Assembly (NCBI GenBank): GCA_030673645.1
Contig: DAOVIO010000092.1
Coordinates: forward strand, 1 to 15,495
DNA length: 15,495 nt
Direction of reading: 5' to 3'
Source: JAGLSB01 sp023135955
GTDB lineage: Bacteria; Bacteroidota; Bacteroidia; Bacteroidales; GCA-2748055
Made by a program: the position numbers and the translations under genes. Positions within the stretch are counted from its first letter, which is position 1; each line of letters starts with the position of its first letter. Shown here one piece after another: positions 7,402-13,987 of the stretch. The notes beneath the pieces were generated by a model. That model searched no databases. It was given only the letters and a program-made list of their open reading frames with translations, and had not been told where the DNA came from.

Positions 7402-8721
7402 TTATTCAACTTGAAATACTTTCCAAAACCCTGTTGTTTCACTTTCCCTTGAAATAATACCCTTCTTTTTCAATGTATTAATATGTTTCTGAACCGCGGA
7501 CTCATTTATTCCGAGTTTTTTCGACAATATTTTTCTAGAAATACCGGGATCTTCAATTATCAAATCAATAACTTCTTTTTGCCTATCTGTAAGATGACTA
7601 ACTTGACCACCAACTTGACCACCAACTTGACCACCAACTTGACCACCATTTGCAGGAAGAACCATTCTTAAAAAGTTATCTGTAAAAGTGAAACAACTTT
7701 TATCATAACTTTGCAATATTCTTGGCACTCCGGAACCCAGTTGTTCAACCATGCCCAAATCTTTAAATACACGCATCAATTCCTTATTTCTCGGAACTGA
7801 AAAACCCTCAAAGAATTCTTCCTGACTCAATCCTTCAGGTAGCCCACCCGTAGAAGTAATTTCAATTCTGTCGGGAAAGATTTCAAACTTGGGGGGTACT
7901 TCTCCTGTGAAATCATTATGTACAAAGGCATTAATCACAGCTTCACGAAGTGCAATTGGATCCCATAGCCTTTGATTCTCCCTTTCTTTTGAAGTTATTT
8001 GAGTTGCTGTTGGATTTTCTAATTCAATTTTATCAAGTACTTGTTTTGCCGCACGAATCAGGCAGGCAAAGCCATATTCATTATTCTCTGCTAAATCCAC
8101 TCGTGTAAGGCTGCTATACTTAGCTACTTTAATAGATGTAGAATTATTGTCAGCAAGCAGGTAGGCAACATAATTGTATTCAGTTGAACCTGACAACAGT
8201 TCAAGGTTTGCAGCAAAGTGTTCGTTAAGCGTCATTCCTACGGATTCGTAGTATATTTTCAGTTGTTCGAATTTCAAATCTTGCTTCCATGAAATAATTC
8301 TCCCAAGGGAATTTCTTGTTCGTTTTGCAAAAAGCTCATCAATCATTTTTTGTTGCATCGGCTCAGCAGCTGTTCCAATTCTTTTGAAACACCCTTTCTC
8401 TGTCATACCATATTTTTTCTTGTAATATGGTTTCTCAGGTCCACTTGCAATAATGATCTTAATAATATTTTTTCCGTCTCTCTGTTCAGATTGAATATCA
8501 AATAAACCCATGCAGGAGGGCAGTATATTATTCTTAATTCGGTCTTTCAGTTTTAGCATATCATTATCCAAGTCGTTAACGCCAAGGACTGTTCCATGTT
8601 TGTCAATGCCAAAATATATTATACCACCTTCGTGATAGTTGAGAAAGGCGATGACTTCCTTTTCGATATCAAGTTCTTTAGTCAGGACTTCTTTGTATTC
8701 TATTCGATTTGTTTCGGACAT
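7402..8721 (-). CDS. AlbA_2 (Schlafen-type)/HATPase/winged-helix protein
   Basis: 439 residues. The N-terminal AlbA_2 domain (about 5-135) shows the E-Y-K start and VIAFLNYHEGGIIYFGID core. A GHKL-type ATPase-like region follows: REAVINAFVHND (259-270, N-box Glu260/Asn264), ITSTGGLPEG and RNKELMRVFKDLGMVEQLGS (about 311-330). A linker of four perfect GGQV units (359-374) leads to a C-terminal winged helix (about 377-430) with an ISRKILSKKLGINESAVQKH recognition helix. Family members are known as putative transcription regulators or ATP-dependent accessory proteins, often in variable genome regions. The gene begins 1 base after the stop of the primase-helicase gene, so translation is probably coupled. 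It may regulate that partner or act as its nucleic-acid-binding effector; the sequence cannot decide. Family call is secure, role is inferred. Confidence 0.88.
   Translation of the reverse strand: MSETNRIEYKEVLTKELDIEKEVIAFLNYHEGGIIYFGIDKHGTVLGVNDLDNDMLKLKDRIKNNILPSCMGLFDIQSEQRDGKNIIKIIIASGPEKPYYKKKYGMTEKGCFKRIGTAAEPMQQKMIDELFAKRTRNSLGRIISWKQDLKFEQLKIYYESVGMTLNEHFAANLELLSGSTEYNYVAYLLADNNSTSIKVAKYSSLTRVDLAENNEYGFACLIRAAKQVLDKIELENPTATQITSKERENQRLWDPIALREAVINAFVHNDFTGEVPPKFEIFPDRIEITSTGGLPEGLSQEEFFEGFSVPRNKELMRVFKDLGMVEQLGSGVPRILQSYDKSCFTFTDNFLRMVLPANGGQVGGQVGGQVGGQVSHLTDRQKEVIDLIIEDPGISRKILSKKLGINESAVQKHINTLKKKGIISRESETTGFWKVFQVE
7601..7648 (+). repeat. Perfect 12-bp tandem repeat, four copies (GGQV linker)
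   Basis: ACTTGACCACCA is repeated four times with no mismatch inside the AlbA_2/HATPase gene. The unit is a multiple of three, so copy changes keep the frame and only lengthen or shorten the linker before the winged helix. Such GGQV linkers are known in Bacteroidota members of this family. Confidence 0.95.
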
Positions 8722-8722
8722 A

Positions 8723-10861
8723 TCATTTCAATAGTTTATTATAATACCTCTTCCTTTGCTTAAACATCTTTTCAAAGTAATCAATTTTTATATCTCTGTA
8801 ATCAAAAATAACTGGTCTTTTTTCAGATCGTTGTATTCTGCCGATGTATTGAATTAGTTTTCCCTCAAAAGCGAAAGGATAAACAATAAATAGACATTCT
8901 AAATTGCTAATATCTATTCCTTCTCCAAAAAATTGACCTGTTGAAATTACGATTTTAAAATGACCTTGCTTAATCTGTTCAATTTTACTTTTCCTGGAAC
9001 TTTCCGGATCGTCTCCATGGATAGTAATAGTTTCAAATTTATCTTTCAAATACAGATTCAGGATATCGACATGCGCTTTTCTTTCAGAAAGGATTAGTAT
9101 TGTTTTAAATCGATGTGAATTTTCTTCAATATCCTTTATTATTAATGAATTACGCTGAGTATCATGAACAAGGATTCTAGATATGGTCTCATATTTATCT
9201 ATTTTGTAGTTAAACGGAGCATATAAGTCGGTATCAATAATATTGATTTCAGTTTTAATATTTTTCTTCGCCAAGTATTCCTGTTGATTTACCTGATGCA
9301 AAATATTACCAATATAGATAAATATCAGTTTTTGATCATTGTTCTTTCTTTTTGGTGTTGCAGTTAATCCGTATAAATAGAATGAATTAAATTTCATAAT
9401 TACTTCTCTGAAAGACTTCGCAGGTATATGATGACATTCATCAATAATAATTGTACCAAATGCATTTGATAGTTCTGAGAAATCTTCAACTCGTGCCAGA
9501 GATTGGATCATTGCAATAGTGATGATTTTTCCAACAATATTCTTCTGATTACCAATTTGTCCGATGTCCTTTTTTGGGATTTTCAGGAAACTTTGAATCC
9601 GATCAATCCATTGATCAAATAATTGTTTCCGATGGACAATGATGAGCGCTGGTTGTTGTTTTTCAACAATTATTTCAAGTCCTATAACTGTTTTTCCAGA
9701 TCCAGGGGGAGAAACTATCACCCCGAAATCTTTTTCACGCACTCTGTTAAGAGCAGATTCTTGATGATCTAATAATTCAATTTCAGAGTTTAACTCAATT
9801 GATTTCTTCTTTTGTCTTTTATCAACAATCTCGAAAGCTATATTCTCTGTCCTACAGAATTGAACTAATGTTGAAATAAAGCCCCTTGGAATCATTATTT
9901 CGTTGTCGGTTTCATCTATTAGATTGAAATATTTTTCGGTCTTGAAAGTGCTTTTCCCAAGATTCTTTTTAGCCAGGTAATCTGAATTATAAAAGTTGAG
10001 TTGTTCTCTTAAAAAAACAATAAGCTTTTGACTAAGATGGAATCGTTTAAGGTATATCTGATTACTGATACGGATTTCTAAATCGGATTTGGTTTCATTG
10101 TCAAAATAAGAAGTGAATACTTCTTGCGGGTTTTCGTTGAATAGTTTGTTGAATAAAGCTTTTAGATTTTCTGTGCTTACTTTTCGAATTTTAGTCAAAT
10201 ATTCCCACTGGTCTTTTATCAATTCCTGTGTCTCAGGATTAATAAAGCCTGAATTACCATTCTTAATAGATTGTCCTTGCAATGGAAGTGCAATAAGGTT
10301 CCCATATCCTTTTCCTGAGTGAAAATCCTGATTTGGGAATAGCCTGTCAAAACTGGGTTCTTTTTCGAAGTGGGAGATAATATTTGCTTGTCTTAATAGT
10401 TCAAACATTATTTTTCGACTCTGACTTGCAGGGAATGCATCTTCAAAAAAGACCCATAAATGACCACCATTCCCTGATCTGGATCGTTCCACATATGAAT
10501 GAATTTCATATTCTTTACAGGTTTTATGAAGCCTTCGAATAGAATCTATCCAGTTAGCTTTGTCGAAATCAACCGCAATGAAAAATGAAGTATTGTCTTT
10601 TAGTAATGGATAGATGCCATATGTAGCTTTTCCCTCAAGGTGTATTGTTATAGTTGATTCATCATATGGAATATGTTCCTTGTTTTTATAGTCTTTGAAA
10701 ATGCCTCCTTGTGCTTTATATTTGTTGTAATCATCCCAATTCACCTTGTAAGCTGGCATATATCCACTTCGACCTTCCCTGTTCCAGCGAACTGCATATA
10801 AATCAGTTCGTCCACGAAAGAGAGATTTATATAGCTCAATATTAAGCTCTTTTTCAGACAT
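8723..10861 (-). CDS. Archaeo-eukaryotic-type primase (TOTE-like) fused to an SF2 helicase
   Basis: 712 residues. The N-terminal part (about 10-230) looks like the archaeo-eukaryotic primase domain described in TOTE conflict systems: FFIAVDFD with the metal-binding Asp98 and Asp100, SRSGNGGHLWVFF with the conserved His134, and a GNLIALPLQG motif at about 187-196. After a linker comes a superfamily 2 helicase: Walker A PPGSGKT (385-391), motif II DECH (474-477), TATP motif (500-503) and motif VI QYIGRIQR (671-678). No nuclease domain is visible. The pairing of primase and helicase suggests it binds, unwinds or copies nucleic acid, probably foreign DNA. It is the first of two island genes, with a TATATTTG element 4 bases before its ATG. 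No in-frame earlier start exists before a stop. Function in defence is inferred from family and island location. Confidence 0.85.
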   Translation of the reverse strand: MSEKELNIELYKSLFRGRTDLYAVRWNREGRSGYMPAYKVNWDDYNKYKAQGGIFKDYKNKEHIPYDESTITIHLEGKATYGIYPLLKDNTSFFIAVDFDKANWIDSIRRLHKTCKEYEIHSYVERSRSGNGGHLWVFFEDAFPASQSRKIMFELLRQANIISHFEKEPSFDRLFPNQDFHSGKGYGNLIALPLQGQSIKNGNSGFINPETQELIKDQWEYLTKIRKVSTENLKALFNKLFNENPQEVFTSYFDNETKSDLEIRISNQIYLKRFHLSQKLIVFLREQLNFYNSDYLAKKNLGKSTFKTEKYFNLIDETDNEIMIPRGFISTLVQFCRTENIAFEIVDKRQKKKSIELNSEIELLDHQESALNRVREKDFGVIVSPPGSGKTVIGLEIIVEKQQPALIIVHRKQLFDQWIDRIQSFLKIPKKDIGQIGNQKNIVGKIITIAMIQSLARVEDFSELSNAFGTIIIDECHHIPAKSFREVIMKFNSFYLYGLTATPKRKNNDQKLIFIYIGNILHQVNQQEYLAKKNIKTEINIIDTDLYAPFNYKIDKYETISRILVHDTQRNSLIIKDIEENSHRFKTILILSERKAHVDILNLYLKDKFETITIHGDDPESSRKSKIEQIKQGHFKIVISTGQFFGEGIDISNLECLFIVYPFAFEGKLIQYIGRIQRSEKRPVIFDYRDIKIDYFEKMFKQRKRYYNKLLK

Positions 10862-10865
10862 ATTA

Positions 10866-10873
10866 CAAATATA
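10866..10873 (-). promoter_or_regulatory. Candidate -7 element of the island operon
   Basis: The minus strand reads TATATTTG, an exact TAnnTTTG match, ending 4 bases before the ATG at 10861. A start site at the usual distance would fall on or next to the ATG, predicting a leaderless or nearly leaderless message. No clean TTTG box is seen 19-20 bases upstream. Confidence 0.4.
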
Positions 10874-10960
10874 CTTAACTATTGTACTTATGAAAAATCA
10901 AGTGATAATATGAAGGTTCAGAAAATCAACAACTTCCTTCAAATCTCTCACCAAATCTAA

Positions 10961-10969
10961 GTTAGATAT
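10961..10969 (+). repeat. GTTAGATAT copy next to the right island border
   Basis: Same orientation as the two copies at the left end, and only 4 bases from the right direct repeat. Its placement at the border suits a recombinase-related site; no other support. Confidence 0.35.
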
Positions 10970-10973
10970 TTCA

Positions 10974-11003
10974 CCGGTCCCCGCTACTAGAGAGGACTCC
11001 TCA
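10974..11003 (+). repeat. Right direct repeat (attR-like), displaced tRNA 3' end
   Basis: This carries the 3' strand of the T-stem, the 3' acceptor strand, A73 and CTA of tRNA-fMet, with no tRNA body upstream. It then runs into a terminator stem similar to that after the real tRNA. It marks the right border of the island. Confidence 0.82.
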
Positions 11004-11025
11004 CCATTTTCGGTGGGGAGTTTTT
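10996..11025 (+). terminator. Second copy of the tRNA-fMet terminator
   Basis: ACTCCTCACC (10996-11005) pairs with GGTGGGGAGT (11012-11021) with one G-U pair, followed by a T-run to 11025. It resembles the terminator after the tRNA and is probably the chromosomal original displaced by the island. Confidence 0.75.
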
Positions 11026-11106
11026 ATTATCCCCCTCTGAATCCCTTTGAAATTGTGACTTTGCGAGAAATAATATTGAAAATAATACAATATTAAAACA
11101 TAATTA

Positions 11107-11141
11107 ATATACCTCCAGATATTAAAACCCCGGAGGTATAT
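11107..11141 (-). terminator. Probable terminator after the GH115-like gene
   Basis: A perfect 10-bp stem ATATACCTCC (11107-11116) / GGAGGTATAT (11132-11141) with a 15-base loop begins 11 bases past the stop of the GH115-like gene. On the minus strand the tail is T-rich but broken (TTAATTATGTTTT), so efficiency is uncertain. Confidence 0.55.
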
Positions 11142-11152
11142 GGTAGAGGAAT

Positions 11153-13216
11153 CTATTCACCGCTTATATTGAATTTCAGCATAAATTCTTTCATCCGGTC
11201 ATACGAATAATGAACATTGTTCAGACTTCCTGGCAAACGAGCCCATGTTGGTTTGTACCAATTTTCGAATGGCGGATACTCAGCTTTCAGTGTCTCTTTT
11301 TCAAGTGTTTCGAGTTTTTCCATCGCTTGGTAAATGAGTGCTCTACTGGTCTTGCGATTAGGACGTTTTTGGGCAAATTCCCACATAAGAGCTGCTGCCT
11401 GAGTAGGACGATAATCAATGAGCATTCCATACATCGCATTATCGAAAAAGAAAAGTGTCTGTTCCTTATTCATTTTAGATGTAGCCTGTTCAGCCGACTT
11501 GAAAATCACGTCATACTTTCTCTCGCGCTCCCTTATTTCTTCAAGCTCAACACTGACTTTTTCATTAGGCACAACTATTTTGTGTGTAAAAGGAAGACAG
11601 TACCCTGCTTCCAGCATTGCTCTGTCTAATGACTTCGCCCCCTGCCAAATTTGGTTATGAGAATGTATCATTTGGAAGTACCCGTTATAGGTAGCAAGCG
11701 CATCATTTGCTGCCTCATTTCCAAAATATTCACGGCACCACCATTCTGTAAACCGGTTAGCGCCGCCTGGTTTACTAAGTGCCTCATCGGCATCCCAGCA
11801 GATTTCTGCAATGAAACGGGTATTCATCACATGTTGCCGCAACTCTGAAACGTTAACAAGCATATATTCTGTTGCGCCCGAAGCCACCACTTTGCGAAAT
11901 TCGTCCTCGATAAGTTTTGGAAGAATGGTATGCACGGTTTGTTTCATGGGGGCTCCATTATATCCCAGATGGTAATAAATACCATGTTTCCATTTGCCTT
12001 TATTTTCTGGCAGAGCACGCATAACACCATCGCCATCATCATTCCATATCAAAAGGGCCTCTTCCGGCAGTTTAAGTGAGCCGGACTGAAACATCTTCAG
12101 CATTTCATGATAGAGTGTAAAATGAAAGATGGGTTCTTTTCCTTCAGGAAGCATTGATTTTACAATATCTATTTCCGTCTGTATTGCTTCGGAAAAAATC
12201 CGGCTTTTTTGTTTGTCACTTGTTCCCTCTGGAAAAATGTAAGGGCCATCACGCGTACCACGCAATCCTACAGGCCAAATGCAATCCAGCTCTTTATTTT
12301 CTTCTACACCTGCTGTCCAGTATTTTATTAGATTTTCGCGGTTATTGTCCCAGTCGTATTCCCCTTTCACATCCCGTTCTTTTGCTAACTCGAAACGCTC
12401 ATAGCCATAGGGATTACTTAAAAGAATATCGTAGTGATGTGATGTATAAAACAATCCCCAGTCGCTTGCCATTTTTTGAACTTCGAAGGGGCGTACAACG
12501 CGGGTAAATGGTGCTACCTGGTTCATTCGCAGTCGTAGAGCAGTTTCAAAATAACGCTCAAACCATACTGTTGGCATAAAGTGTGGTAGTGAGCGATCTA
12601 CTAGCCCGTATTGGTCGACTGCTCCCGAAAATGACTCGATCAGTACATCTTCATCGTCGTGGAACATACCACGATATTTAAATATCGGTTCATCCGCTTT
12701 AAAATTTATTTCTTTGACAGCAAGTCTTTCGTTTTTTTCAGGTGTATATCCCGTCCAAATATAAAGCGGGTCAATCCCTAAGCGTTCCGCCAGGGTATAT
12801 ACTGCGAAAGCTGTGCCGCGTGGATTTGATCCCACCAACCATATTCCATCGTCAGTGGTTTTAATTCGATACGCTTCCCATTTCCCAGAAAGTGAATTGA
12901 ACTCAGAAGGGACTTCGTCTTTGCCAACTGTTGCGAGACGAATAAAATGTTTTTCGCCCTGTTCAGAGACAATCCCGGGGCGTTTCCCTGTAATCTTCTC
13001 TATGTCCTGAGCCAAAAACTCAGCCGCCTGTTTTACGCATGAATGTGCCTGCTCATCAACTACAATATCAGCATTCCAGATCGCAAGCCCTTTTCCATCA
13101 TTTGCAACCCAGGAACCACGAACCTGTTCTGTCCAAAGTTCATTTGCTTTTACGGATTGCGTACTAAAAAATATGGTTGCAATAATAAGACCTAAACAAA
13201 TTTTTATTTTTTTCAT
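11153..13216 (-). CDS. Secreted GH115-like protein (alpha-glucuronidase family)
   Basis: 687 residues with a Sec signal peptide (about 1-24, ending SVKA). The N-terminal domain (GSNPRGTAFAVYTLAERLGI, then PLYIWTGYTPEKNE) and the barrel start (FKYRGMFHDDEDVL), along with LRLRMNQVAPFTR, HHYDILLSNPYGYERF and LIWNDDGDGVMRALP, follow the GH115 pattern. GH115 enzymes remove glucuronic or methylglucuronic acid from xylan or related polysaccharides. The protein ends soon after the helical domain and is shorter than typical members (often 800-1000), apparently lacking the C-terminal beta domain. Its ATG overlaps the stop of the upstream broken gene as ATGA, so translation may be coupled. A GH2 enzyme lies further upstream. 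Family call is good; substrate and activity are inferred. Confidence 0.8.
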   Translation of the reverse strand: MKKIKICLGLIIATIFFSTQSVKANELWTEQVRGSWVANDGKGLAIWNADIVVDEQAHSCVKQAAEFLAQDIEKITGKRPGIVSEQGEKHFIRLATVGKDEVPSEFNSLSGKWEAYRIKTTDDGIWLVGSNPRGTAFAVYTLAERLGIDPLYIWTGYTPEKNERLAVKEINFKADEPIFKYRGMFHDDEDVLIESFSGAVDQYGLVDRSLPHFMPTVWFERYFETALRLRMNQVAPFTRVVRPFEVQKMASDWGLFYTSHHYDILLSNPYGYERFELAKERDVKGEYDWDNNRENLIKYWTAGVEENKELDCIWPVGLRGTRDGPYIFPEGTSDKQKSRIFSEAIQTEIDIVKSMLPEGKEPIFHFTLYHEMLKMFQSGSLKLPEEALLIWNDDGDGVMRALPENKGKWKHGIYYHLGYNGAPMKQTVHTILPKLIEDEFRKVVASGATEYMLVNVSELRQHVMNTRFIAEICWDADEALSKPGGANRFTEWWCREYFGNEAANDALATYNGYFQMIHSHNQIWQGAKSLDRAMLEAGYCLPFTHKIVVPNEKVSVELEEIRERERKYDVIFKSAEQATSKMNKEQTLFFFDNAMYGMLIDYRPTQAAALMWEFAQKRPNRKTSRALIYQAMEKLETLEKETLKAEYPPFENWYKPTWARLPGSLNNVHYSYDRMKEFMLKFNISGE

Positions 13217-13946
13217 TGTTCTCCATTTTTATAATGAGGATAAGTTTCAGTTATTTTCCGACTAAGCTTATCTATTATTGATTTATTTTTCGGTACGTGA
13301 TTGTTCTTTTCAGGTTGATGGCCGACTTCATTGTCGAGGAAGAAATATGTAATCGTCGGGTCTATCTGTAAGCAATGTTCAACAAGTTTTACTGCTTTTT
13401 GAATGGATTCTTCTTTGCGATCGTGTTTCCATCCCAAAAACATGTTAATACCAATGACCGGTTCAATGTTGGCCTCCTTGCATATTTCAAAATAGTCGTC
13501 GATGAGCATTCGGTGCTTATACTTCTCCTTAAGCTCGGCTCGTTTTTCAGGTGTTAGGGTACTTTCATATCTTGGACTCCAAATATCCTGATAAGGCTCG
13601 TGGTAAGGGAATTCCCAATCCCAGTAACTTACCTGATGGCCTTCTGGATAACGAAGGGCACTTATTCCTGTGTTTTTAAGGTGTTGTAATTTTACCATCT
13701 GCCCATGTGTTCATGTCTTCAAGGGCATAAACAGTGTTTACTCCGGTAAGACAGGCTGAAATTATTTTCCCGGATGGTTCTCCGATTTTAATGGATCTGT
13801 CAAATTCCGGTAATTCTGTTTTAACAGGTGGCACCTGATCTTCTTTTTCAGGTAGATCGTTTGCTTCTGTCCTGCAGGATAAAAAAAGTGTTAGTACTAG
13901 CAAGAGAAACCCGCTTGTTAATTAGTTTCTCTTTAAAATAATGCAC
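13213..13946 (-). pseudogene. Frameshifted lipoprotein glycosidase-like gene
   Basis: Three frames join into one protein if two single bases are removed. GTG at 13946 starts a positively charged segment ending INK at 13914. Skipping the base at 13913 continues as GFLLLVLTLFLSC, a lipoprotein signal with its Cys. This frame runs to ADGK and soon stops (near 13676). Dropping one A of the AAAA run at 13690-13693 continues as LQHLKNTGISALRYPEG, which stays open to a stop at 13213. The restored product would be about 240 residues, with a SALRYPEG segment and a YFFLDNE segment reminiscent of (beta/alpha)8 glycosidases such as arabinofuranosidases. That is shorter than such enzymes normally are, so the C-terminus also looks lost. 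It may be a decayed gene or carry sequencing errors. The family assignment is weak. Confidence 0.6.
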
Positions 13947-13987
13947 TCAGAGTATTTTGTTGACATAAGGTAATGTTTTTGTTGTTC

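Noticed and set aside
7601..7648. Short CRISPR-like array
   Set aside because: Units are 12 bp with no spacers and sit in frame inside a gene, so this is a protein tandem repeat.
8723..10861. Type I restriction subunit R (HsdR)
   Set aside because: The helicase part is similar, but there is no N-terminal nuclease motif and no methylase or specificity gene beside it; the primase motifs fit better.
11210..12507. Plus-strand reading frames across the GH115-like gene
   Set aside because: They overlap a well-supported minus-strand gene, have cysteine- and serine-rich unlikely sequences and no domain match; shadows.
13676..13903. Independent small lipoprotein starting at TTG 13903
   Set aside because: The signal peptide lacks a charged start in this frame, and both ends join naturally to neighbouring frames, so a broken longer gene is more likely.
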